Assembly (NCBI GenBank): GCA_020352595.1
Contig: CP070682.1
Location: forward strand, 1,806,663-1,814,944
Length of the DNA stretch: 8,282 nucleotides
Direction of reading: 5' to 3'
From: a bacterium
GTDB lineage: Bacteria; BMS3Abin14
In this document: piece after piece, positions 1-5,154 of the stretch
Numbering within the stretch: the first letter of the stretch is position 1
How the letters are laid out: each line of letters begins with the position of its first letter
The notes under the pieces: model-generated
Told to the model about the DNA's origin: nothing
Database searches by the model: none
Seen by the model: only the letters and a program-made list of their open reading frames with translations
Made by a program: the position numbers and the translations under genes

Positions 1-128
1 GCAAGCTTCTCGATGCGCACCCTGACCCCATGTATCAAGCTGCCGTCCAGGGCGAGGGTCCCGTTCAGGTCGAGCACAAGATGACGGATGGGGAAGCTGT
101 CCCAGCCGGGGATCTCGATAGTGAGCAT
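1..128 (-). CDS. HAD-like soluble P-type ATPase-related protein, N-terminal part (runs off the left edge)
   Basis: Only the first 42 codons are in the window. The frame reads leftward from an ATG at 126-128. It is preceded by a strong Shine-Dalgarno AAAGGAG (minus strand, 137-143) at 8-base spacing, which fixes the start. The peptide has a short beta-rich lead, then LVLDLNGTLALDG (residues 17-29), a HAD motif I with candidate nucleophile D20. The DxNGT form, with Asn22 where most HAD phosphatases carry a second Asp, is what I recall for the 'soluble P-type ATPase' HAD group (COG4087 type). This suggests a small cytoplasmic HAD protein, not a membrane pump. The physiological substrate is unknown. 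It is divergently arranged with the TetR gene and may share the control region 129-385. The family call is fairly secure for so short a fragment; the function is not. Confidence 0.75.
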   Translation of the reverse strand, partial: MLTIEIPGWDSFPIRHLVLDLNGTLALDGSLIHGVRVRIEKL

Positions 129-136
129 CGGGCACA

Positions 137-143
137 CTCCTTT
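137..143 (-). promoter_or_regulatory. Ribosome binding site of the leftward HAD-like gene
   Basis: Read on the minus strand this is AAAGGAG, 8 bases before the ATG at 128. It decides the start codon of the left-edge gene. Confidence 0.75.
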
Positions 144-164
144 CCGGTGGCAACCCCTTTCCAG

Positions 165-173
165 AGAATACCA
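165..173 (-). promoter_or_regulatory. Possible extended -10 element for the leftward HAD-like gene
   Basis: On the minus strand the sequence reads TGGTATTCT, a TGn-extended -10 with 4 of 6 matches to TATAAT. It lies about 37 bases before the ATG. There is no convincing -35 box 17 bases further upstream, so this is only a candidate. Confidence 0.25.
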
Positions 174-256
174 GAATCCCCGGTCCAGGGAAGATGTCCT
201 TAAGGTCTTGCGCATCCCCCAGGTCCGGGAAGCGCCCCAGCCACAAGCCGGAATAA

Positions 257-281
257 TCCTTATTTTTCAATATTTTAAGGA
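257..281. repeat. AT-rich inverted repeat in the divergent control region
   Basis: TCCTTA (257-262) and TAAGGA (276-281) form perfect 6-base arms around a 13-base AT-only-but-one spacer. The stretch is much more AT-rich than the surrounding coding DNA. A related perfect palindrome CCTTAAGG lies at 198-205. The element could be a regulator site, a promoter upstream element or a weak hairpin; nothing here identifies the binder. Confidence 0.35.
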
Positions 282-293
282 CGCATGACCGGA

Positions 294-314
294 GCAGAAA
301 AAAATGTGTTCTGC
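294..314. repeat. Inverted repeat upstream of the TetR promoter
   Basis: GCAGAA (294-299) and TTCTGC (309-314) are perfect 6-base arms with a 9-base A-rich spacer. The repeat sits about 15 bases upstream of the -35 box at 329. That position suits an activator or second-regulator site. The A-tract at 298-304 and another at 319-324 are about two helical turns apart and could act as an UP element. Confidence 0.4.
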
Positions 315-327
315 CCCGAAAAAAGTT

Positions 328-363
328 GTTGACTATGCGGTCGAATTCGACTATATGGTCGAA
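328..363. promoter_or_regulatory. Candidate TetR operator: four half-sites with 9-base periodicity
   Basis: Two 15-base copies, 331-345 and 349-363, match except at two central bases (GACTATnnGGTCGAA). Half-sites GAC/GTC alternate at 331, 340, 349 and 358, exactly 9 bases apart. The right-hand site TTCGAC-N6-GTCGAA (346-363) is a perfect inverted repeat. The 12-base palindrome GTCGAATTCGAC (340-351) joins the two copies. The array spans the whole -35 to -10 region of the tetR promoter. TetR-family repressors commonly bind such imperfect palindromes, sometimes as two dimers side by side, and repress their own gene. Binding by the TetR protein encoded at 386 is inferred. Confidence 0.75.
329..357 (+). 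promoter_or_regulatory. Sigma-70-type promoter of the tetR-led operon
   Basis: The -35 box TTGACT (329-334) is followed by exactly 17 bases and a -10 box TATATG (352-357). Transcription would start near 364, giving a leader of about 22 bases before the TetR ATG at 386. A-tracts at 319-324 and 298-304 lie where UP elements act. It is embedded in a repeated operator (328-363), so occupancy of that operator would block polymerase. This is the best promoter in the window. Confidence 0.75.
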
Positions 364-385
364 AAATGGCTATTGAGAAAGGATC

Positions 386-1051
386 ATGAACCAGGTCGTG
401 ACGAAGCCCGACGAAAAGCCATCCACCCGGCAGGGCAAAAGGGTGCGGGCTACCCGACGCCGCCTCCTGAAAGCCGCCCGGGAACTCTTTGCCGAAAAGG
501 GCATCGACCTGACCACCATTGATGACATCACCCAGCGCGCAGACGTCGGCAAGGGTACCTTCTACTACCATTTCACCGACAAGAACGAGGTCATCGCAGA
601 ACTGATCCGGCAGGTCCTCAGCGAGCTCATCCGTCTCATGGAGGATCGCTGCGCCAAGGCAGAGGACCTGCCCTCTCTCCTCGAGTCCATCATCCAGGTC
701 CACATTGACTTTTTCAGCACCCGCTGGGAGGACTTCGTCCTCTATTACCAGGGACGTGCAGACCTGAAGCTCAAGGAAGGCTATTCCGGCCTGGAACTGC
801 CCTTCATCGAGTACCTCGAGTCCATCGAGACCCTCGTCGATTCCGTGGTCAAGCAGCGCCTGGACAAACCCCTGCTCCGCCGCATCGGCTGCGCGGTGGC
901 GGGCTTTCTCTCCGGCTACTACTCTTTCGCTGTCATCGCCTCCGAGGACGATGACGTTGACGCAAACCTACAGTCCCTGAGGGGGATCCTCGTGAGCAGT
1001 ATGGCACGCTTCATCACCGGGGCCCTCCGGCAGGAAGAGAACAACGCGTGA
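386..1051 (+). CDS. TetR/AcrR-family transcriptional regulator
   Basis: This is a 221-residue protein of normal TetR size. A basic N-terminal arm (residues 1-21) precedes a classic TetR helix-turn-helix at about residues 22-67. Its signature lies in ITQRADVGKGTFYYHFTDK (48-66). The alpha-helical remainder (about 75-215) is the ligand-binding and dimer domain, which is not conserved enough to predict the inducer. The ATG at 386 is preceded by GAGAAAGGA. The GGA lies only two bases from the ATG, so initiation may rely on GAGAAA or be modest, which would suit an autoregulated repressor. It is the first gene of the cluster and lies directly behind a promoter overlapped by paired inverted repeats. 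Autorepression and control of the downstream enzymes are therefore likely. By inference the effector is a substrate or product of the cluster, perhaps an amine. The stop codon begins a GC-rich hairpin sequence. Confidence 0.93.
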   Translation: MNQVVTKPDEKPSTRQGKRVRATRRRLLKAARELFAEKGIDLTTIDDITQRADVGKGTFYYHFTDKNEVIAELIRQVLSELIRLMEDRCAKAEDLPSLLESIIQVHIDFFSTRWEDFVLYYQGRADLKLKEGYSGLELPFIEYLESIETLVDSVVKQRLDKPLLRRIGCAVAGFLSGYYSFAVIASEDDDVDANLQSLRGILVSSMARFITGALRQEENNA

Positions 1052-1079
1052 CCCGGCCGGGCGCCAGAAGGGTGCCGGG
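1049..1079 (+). repeat. Post-stop GC hairpin, copy 1 (end of tetR)
   Basis: CCCGGC (1052-1057) can pair with GCCGGG (1074-1079) right after the TetR stop. The first 20 bases from the stop TGA (1049-1068) closely match those from the stop of the PLP decarboxylase at 5019, differing by one inserted and one substituted base. No T-run follows, so this is not a standard intrinsic terminator. It could attenuate, stabilise an mRNA end, or separate repressor from enzyme expression. Confidence 0.4.
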
Positions 1080-1099
1080 ACCGCAGGTCACACCAGACA

Positions 1100-1106
1100 A
1101 AGGAGG
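1100..1106 (+). promoter_or_regulatory. Ribosome binding site of the SpeD-like gene
   Basis: AAGGAGG sits 7 bases before the ATG at 1114. It decides this start over the in-frame GTG at 1048, which overlaps the TetR stop and would add 22 poorly conserved residues. Confidence 0.85.
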
Positions 1107-1113
1107 AGAAAAG

Positions 1114-1518
1114 ATGTTGGGAGCCCAGCCCTTGCCCATGAGTGTGATGGAGCGTGCCGCCGCGGAGAATGTCTGGGGGATTGCCACTGCCATAGACATC
1201 TATGACTGCGATCCCGCCACGATCCGTGACGCGGAGGCCATCCGCCGGTTCGTCGTCGAGCTGTGCGATCTCATCCAGATGAAGCGGTTCGGCGAGACCC
1301 AGGTGATCCACTTCGGAGAGGACGAGAAGGTGGCCGGATATTCCATGGTCCAGCTCATCGAGACGTCCCTCATTTCGGCGCACTTCGCCAATCTCACCAA
1401 CACCACGTACCTGGACGTCTTCAGCTGCAAGCCCTACGACCCGGATGTCGTGGCAGACTTCGCGAGGGAGTTCTTCGGCGGTTCCAGGGTCGAGACGAGC
1501 GTCACCTTCCGGAGGTAG
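1114..1518 (+). CDS. S-adenosylmethionine decarboxylase-like pyruvoyl enzyme (possible arginine/ornithine decarboxylase)
   Basis: This is a 134-residue protein, the usual size of the short bacterial AdoMetDC (SpeH/SpeD class 1b) proenzyme. The N-terminal strand DIYDCDPATI (28-37) matches the family's D-x-Y-G-C-D start. The core LIETSLISAHF (81-91) followed by YLDVFSC (99-105) places Ser85, His90 and Cys105 at +5 and +20 spacing. That is exactly the spacing of the Thermotoga enzyme's S63/H68/C83. Self-cleavage at T84-S85 would make the pyruvoyl cofactor. Two things are unlike true AdoMetDC. ESH is ETS, and the HTWPE stretch after the catalytic His, whose Trp and Glu contribute to AdoMet binding, is HFANL. 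Related SpeD homologues that decarboxylate L-arginine or L-ornithine instead of AdoMet are known from bacteria and phages. No spermidine synthase is nearby. I therefore favour an amino-acid decarboxylase role, with AdoMetDC as the alternative. It starts the tightly packed four-enzyme block. Confidence 0.85.
   Translation: MLGAQPLPMSVMERAAAENVWGIATAIDIYDCDPATIRDAEAIRRFVVELCDLIQMKRFGETQVIHFGEDEKVAGYSMVQLIETSLISAHFANLTNTTYLDVFSCKPYDPDVVADFAREFFGGSRVETSVTFRR
1511..1515 (+). promoter_or_regulatory. Ribosome binding site fixing the GTG start of the GNAT-like gene
   Basis: GGAGG lies inside the last codons of the SpeD-like gene, 8 bases before the GTG at 1524. It selects this GTG and implies translational coupling across the 5-base gap. 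Confidence 0.75.
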
Positions 1519-1523
1519 TCGGG

Positions 1524-2435
1524 GTGAGTCTGAAACTGGTGCGAGATCCGGAGGAAGGCCGGGAGATCTGGGAGAGGCTCATTCCCCGGGAATTCTTCCC
1601 GGACCTGTGGGAGGTGCGATGGGCCTTCCATCGCCACTTCAGGCGCCCCATGCTGTTCATCGTCGAGGAGGACGGGGGATCACCCACCGGCCTGCTCCCC
1701 CTCTCCTGGATCGAGGAACAGGGGCACTACGCCTTCTTCCCGGGTGAGACCTGGCACGGACGGACGTGGCTGGAGCAGAACGTGATCCCGGCCAGAAGCC
1801 CGGATCGCCTGCTGGCAGCTGTGCCGGGGCCCTACCACATCCGCTACCTCTCTCCGAGGTCCGACGTGATACCGGGCGACCGGACGGTGGACGAGATCGG
1901 GTACCTCTTCCAGCCCCCGGTTTACGGCTACGACATCGCCGGCTACTTCGACTCCTTTTCGGGCAAATCGGCCAAGAGGATCCGCAGGGAGATCGAGGCC
2001 ATCGAGGCCAAGGGGCTTTCGTGGAGACTCGACCATCTGGAGGACTTCCACACCATGGTGTCCATGAGTGTTGCCCGCTTCGGGATCCATTCCTACTTCA
2101 GCGATCCCCGGTTCAGGAACGCCTTCTGGGACATGGTCAACATCTTCGCCGAGCGCGGGTGGCTGCGTGTCTCCACGGTCCTGGTGCAGGGAGAGGTGGC
2201 CGCGGTGGACCTCGGAGTCCTGTACCGGGGCGTCTACACGCTCATTGCGGGGGGAACGAGCGCCGCGCACCCCGGGATCGCAAAGCTCATCAACCTCCAC
2301 CACATGCGGCGAGCCTGCGAGGAAGGGGTCCGGGAAGTGGATTTCCTTTGCGGGGACTTCAACTGGAAGAAGATGTTCCACCTGACGCCCCGTCCCCTTT
2401 ACCTTCTGGAAAGTGTGGCCGCGCAGGTAGCCTAG
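1524..2435 (+). CDS. FemAB/GNAT-fold acyltransferase (Acetyltransf_6-like)
   Basis: This is a 303-residue protein starting at a GTG chosen by the upstream GGAGG; the open frame extends further upstream but lies in shadow of the SpeD-like gene. The N-terminal half (about 1-140) is a degenerate GNAT-like lobe. The C-terminal half (about 145-290) has the pattern of the Acetyltransf_6 / BioF2-like GNAT family. It opens with a basic GKSAKRIRREI helix (147-157), continues with a mixed alpha/beta region with VSTVLVQGEVAAVDLG, and ends with DFLCGDFNWKKMFHL (273-287), the family's typical terminal aromatic-Lys-Lys stretch. Relatives transfer acyl or aminoacyl groups to amines, for example in peptidoglycan or secondary metabolite formation. 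No signal peptide or membrane segment is seen, so it should be cytoplasmic. Within the block it most plausibly acylates an amine made or used by its neighbours. The substrate and donor are not visible in the sequence. Confidence 0.82.
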   Translation: MSLKLVRDPEEGREIWERLIPREFFPDLWEVRWAFHRHFRRPMLFIVEEDGGSPTGLLPLSWIEEQGHYAFFPGETWHGRTWLEQNVIPARSPDRLLAAVPGPYHIRYLSPRSDVIPGDRTVDEIGYLFQPPVYGYDIAGYFDSFSGKSAKRIRREIEAIEAKGLSWRLDHLEDFHTMVSMSVARFGIHSYFSDPRFRNAFWDMVNIFAERGWLRVSTVLVQGEVAAVDLGVLYRGVYTLIAGGTSAAHPGIAKLINLHHMRRACEEGVREVDFLCGDFNWKKMFHLTPRPLYLLESVAAQVA

Positions 2436-2448
2436 GTCTGGGATCGTC

Positions 2449-3732
2449 ATGAGCGCTGAACGGGTCCTCGTGGTGGGCACGACCACCGACTACGTGGACA
2501 TGATCCGCCGTCGGTACCCGAAGCGGGTCCTGTTCATCACCGATGAAAAGTTCCGCCTCATAGCCCTCGAGCCGCCGCCGCCGGCCGACGAGGAGATCGT
2601 CGCGGACCTGGGCGACGACAGGAAGGTATCGTCCGCCCTGCGCGAGCACCTGGAGCGCCACGGCACCCCCATCACCGGCGTCGCCTGTTACGACGACGAG
2701 TCCCTGCGGCTGGCGTCAGTCCTCGCCGCTTCCCTCCACCTTCCCTTTGCGACAGAAAAGGCCATCTGGACGAGCCGGAGCAAGTTCCACTCCAAGAGGG
2801 CCTGGCACCAGGCAGAGGTCGCCTGCCCCCGCGTCCAGACAGCCCGCGACGAGGAGAGCCTGGAGGGGGCGCTGGACCGCCTCGGCCTGCCCGTGGTGCT
2901 CAAGCCCATGACAGGCTCCGGAAGCGAGCTGGTCTTCTGGTGCCGGAGCCGGGATGAGGCCCGGAAGGCGTTCCGGCTCATCCACCGCAAGCTCGTCAAC
3001 CACCCCGACGCCAGGATGTACCCCAACCGCGCCTCCTCCGGTCAGAGCCTGGACCCCAGGCAGGACGTGGTCGTGGAGGAGGGGTTCAGCGGACCCGAGT
3101 TCAGCTGCGATTTCCTCCTGGAGGAGGGCGGGGCGAGGCTCATCAGGATATCCGGAAAGGTCATGGCGCCGGGGATGGAGACAGGGACGACCCTGGTCTA
3201 CTACATTCCGGCCAACGGCGATGTGGGCCTGGGCCCCGGTGATCTGGAGGTCCAGCTCGCCAGTGCGGCCCAGGCCCTGGGGTTTGGCAGCGGCATCTTC
3301 ATGGCGGACTTCATCCTTGAGGGGGGACGGGCCTATTTCCTCGAGGTCTCGCCCAGGCCCTCCGGCGACTGTCTTCCGTGGCTCATCAGGGCCAGCAGCG
3401 GGCTCGACACCATGGGGCTCGCCCTGGACGTGGCCCAGAACAGGAAGGTGAAGATCCCCGGACCGGAAGCTTACCGGTTCATGGCCGCTCTCAGGCTTTT
3501 CGCTGCCAGGGCGGGCACCTTCAAGGGCCTGGACACGTCGGCCCTGGAGGGGGATCCGAGGGTCCAGGAGGTGGTGGTGTACCGCAAACCCGGCCACCAG
3601 ATCGTCCTGCCGCCGACGGACTACTTCTCCCGCATACTCGGCCACGTCATCTTCCGGCCGGAGAAGCACTCCACGCTGGCCGAGGAGGCAGCCGCCATAC
3701 AGGCCATGGCCGGTGTGGACATCCAGTCATGA
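2449..3732 (+). CDS. ATP-grasp carboxylate-amine/thiol ligase
   Basis: This 427-residue protein has a typical three-part ATP-grasp layout. A Rossmann-like pre-ATP-grasp domain (about 1-110) begins RVLVVGTTTDYVDMIRRR. Next comes the ATP-grasp fold with the nucleotide-binding Lys in PVVLKPMTGSGSE (148-160, K152). Then VVVEEGFSGPEFSCDF (207-222) leads to the metal-binding end, MADFILEGG and FLEVSPRPSGD (285-307), with D287 and E299 as likely Mg ligands. The usual E-x-N-x-R is E-V-S-P-R here, with Ser301 replacing the Asn. The C-terminal approximately 100 residues form a further lid domain. Such enzymes activate a carboxylate as acyl phosphate and join it to an amine. An amino acid-amine or amino acid-amino acid amide is the likely product, but the substrate is not identifiable. 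The start has only a weak GGGA site (2440-2443), 13 bases after the previous stop, which is consistent with coupling. Its stop overlaps the next start as ATGA. Confidence 0.9.
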   Translation: MSAERVLVVGTTTDYVDMIRRRYPKRVLFITDEKFRLIALEPPPPADEEIVADLGDDRKVSSALREHLERHGTPITGVACYDDESLRLASVLAASLHLPFATEKAIWTSRSKFHSKRAWHQAEVACPRVQTARDEESLEGALDRLGLPVVLKPMTGSGSELVFWCRSRDEARKAFRLIHRKLVNHPDARMYPNRASSGQSLDPRQDVVVEEGFSGPEFSCDFLLEEGGARLIRISGKVMAPGMETGTTLVYYIPANGDVGLGPGDLEVQLASAAQALGFGSGIFMADFILEGGRAYFLEVSPRPSGDCLPWLIRASSGLDTMGLALDVAQNRKVKIPGPEAYRFMAALRLFAARAGTFKGLDTSALEGDPRVQEVVVYRKPGHQIVLPPTDYFSRILGHVIFRPEKHSTLAEEAAAIQAMAGVDIQS

Positions 3733-5021
3733 GCGACGCGCCCGACTCCCGGGAAGAGACACGGTGCCAGGCACCTGGGGACAGACCGGATCCCTCACAG
3801 GACAGGGTAAGGGAACTGGTGCTGTCCTTCCTGGAGCGTGCCGGGGAGATGAGCGCGGCCGCCGGGGAAGCCGGCACACCGGTCTACGTCCTCGAGGCCG
3901 AGGTGATCCGCCAAAGGGTCGAGACCTTCCTGAAGGCCTTTTCCAGCCGTCTGCCCGGTTTCGAGGCCTTCTTCGCCATGAAGTGCAACAACAGCCCGGA
4001 GGTCGCCCGCGAGGTGGTCGGGGCCGGTCTGGGTCTTGATGTTTCCAGCGGACTGGAGCTGGCCGCCGCCCTCCAGGTGGGCTGCCGGCGGATACTCTTT
4101 TCCGGCCCCGGTAAAACGGAAGAGGAACTCGCCCTTGCCGCGGCCAACGCCGACAGGGTCACCGTCCTCCTGGACAGCTTCCAGGAGATGGGCCGTCTCA
4201 ACGAGGCGGCCCTCGAGGCGGGGAGCATCGTGACGGCGGGGGTCCGGCTCACCACCCAGGAGGAGGGGCTCTGGCGGAAGTTCGGCGTCCCTCCGGCGGC
4301 TTTAGAGAGCTTCATGATCCAGGCCGCCGACAGGCCCGCCATCCGTCTCGAGGGCCTGCAGTTTCACACCAGCTGGAACCTCACGCCGGACGCCCAGACG
4401 AGCTTCATCGCCCGCCTGGGAGGGGTCCTGAAGGATCTGGATCCTGCGCTGCGGGAATCCCTGTCCTTCCTGGACATCGGCGGAGGCTTCTGGCCCGGCG
4501 ACGGGGAGTGGCTCCTCGCCGAAGGTGCCCCCGGACCGCCGGAGGGGCTTCCCAGGGGCCGGCGGATCATCCCCGCCGCACCCATCGTCGACTTCGCCAG
4601 GGAGATCGCAGCCGCACTTTCGGAGCACGTCTTCCCCACGGGTGAGATGAGGGTTTACGCCGAGCCCGGAAGGTGGATCGTCAACGACGCCCTCCACATC
4701 ATCATCCGGGTGGCCGACAAGAAGGCGCAGGACATGGTCATCACCGACGCGGGGACCAACATCGTCGGCTGGGAGCGTTACGAGACGGACTACGTGCCCG
4801 TCATCAACCTGAGCAGGCCGTCCCTCACCGAGCGGCCCTGCCTCATCGCCGGATCGCTCTGCACGCCCCACGACGTGTGGGGATGGTCCTATTTCGGTGA
4901 AGGCATCGAGCCGGGCGACCTCCTGCTCCTCCCCAGGCAGGGTGCCTACACCTGGAGCCTGCGCCAGCAGTTCATCAAACCGCTGGCGGGCATGGTGCGA
5001 GTGCCGCGGCGGCAACGGTGA
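3729..5021 (+). CDS. Fold-type III PLP-dependent decarboxylase (ornithine/diaminopimelate decarboxylase superfamily)
   Basis: This 430-residue protein starts at the ATG of an ATGA overlap with the ATP-grasp gene. A hydrophilic tail of about 45 residues precedes the alanine-racemase-like barrel. Family landmarks are present in order: FFAMKCNN (K85, the PLP Schiff-base lysine), LDIGGGF (248-254) and AEPGRW (311-316), both for the PLP phosphate. C378 in GSLCTPHDVWG corresponds to the trans-subunit catalytic Cys of ODC/DAPDC, and GAYTWS (405-410) carries the conserved Tyr. The helix that normally reads FHVGS(G/Q) is FHTSWN (212-217), so a small Gly-Ser has become Ser-Trp near the active site. This argues for an unusual substrate, not plain ornithine, lysine or diaminopimelate. 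Homologues that decarboxylate conjugated substrates exist in siderophore (SbnH) and butirosin (BtrK) pathways. Pairing with the overlapping ATP-grasp gene suggests ligation followed by decarboxylation. That order is inference. Confidence 0.9.
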   Translation: MSDAPDSREETRCQAPGDRPDPSQDRVRELVLSFLERAGEMSAAAGEAGTPVYVLEAEVIRQRVETFLKAFSSRLPGFEAFFAMKCNNSPEVAREVVGAGLGLDVSSGLELAAALQVGCRRILFSGPGKTEEELALAAANADRVTVLLDSFQEMGRLNEAALEAGSIVTAGVRLTTQEEGLWRKFGVPPAALESFMIQAADRPAIRLEGLQFHTSWNLTPDAQTSFIARLGGVLKDLDPALRESLSFLDIGGGFWPGDGEWLLAEGAPGPPEGLPRGRRIIPAAPIVDFAREIAAALSEHVFPTGEMRVYAEPGRWIVNDALHIIIRVADKKAQDMVITDAGTNIVGWERYETDYVPVINLSRPSLTERPCLIAGSLCTPHDVWGWSYFGEGIEPGDLLLLPRQGAYTWSLRQQFIKPLAGMVRVPRRQR

Positions 5022-5054
5022 CCCGGCCCGGACGCCAGACCGGGTTCGGGAAGA
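5019..5054 (+). repeat. Post-stop GC hairpin, copy 2 (end of the PLP decarboxylase)
   Basis: ACCCGG (5021-5026) pairs with CCGGGT (5040-5045), with an alternative inner CCCGG/CCGGG pairing (5027-5031/5040-5044). It repeats the TetR post-stop sequence at 1049 almost exactly over the first 20 bases. There is no T-tract, so factor-independent termination is unlikely. It may mark a partial transcript end between the enzyme block and the transporter. Confidence 0.4.
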
Positions 5055-5103
5055 TCCCCCAGACCTGAAATTCGGGTTCCCCTGTCCATCCTCCACCCGT
5101 TCC

Positions 5104-5132
5104 TTCGGTGGAAACAGTCTGTGTGCTATCAT
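5104..5132 (+). promoter_or_regulatory. Possible extended -10 promoter for the transporter gene
   Basis: TGCTATCAT (5124-5132) is an extended -10 with 5 of 6 core matches. The -35 candidate TTCGGT (5104-5109) at 17-base spacing is poor. It would start transcription near 5139 in the 133-base gap before the transporter, letting that gene be expressed partly apart from the enzymes. Confidence 0.35.
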
Positions 5133-5154
5133 TTCCCGGGAGCGGAGACAGACC

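Noticed and set aside
88..288. 66-codon plus-strand frame across the HAD start and the control region
   Set aside because: It runs antisense into the HAD gene and through the promoter region, has no good ribosome binding site and shows no protein family features.
1048..1113. Upstream GTG start for the SpeD-like gene overlapping the TetR stop
   Set aside because: The extra 22 residues are low-complexity and unlike the family N-terminus. The ATG at 1114 has a perfect AAGGAGG at 7 bases.
1263..1523. Longer upstream start for the GNAT-like gene inside the SpeD-like gene
   Set aside because: The upstream part is a frame shadow of the SpeD-like gene. The GTG at 1524 has its own GGAGG and begins where family-like sequence begins.
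1680..3669. Long minus-strand open frames opposite the GNAT-like and ATP-grasp genes
   Set aside because: They lack recognisable motifs and lie fully antisense to well-supported enzymes. GC-rich codon bias produces such shadows.
3378..3728. Longer upstream start for the PLP decarboxylase within the ATP-grasp gene
   Set aside because: That part is an arginine/glycine-rich shadow of the ATP-grasp C-terminus. The ATGA overlap at 3729 is a standard coupled start.
5019..5054. Intrinsic terminator after the PLP decarboxylase
   Set aside because: A GC stem exists, but no run of T residues follows, so it does not meet the usual pattern. I list it as a hairpin repeat only.
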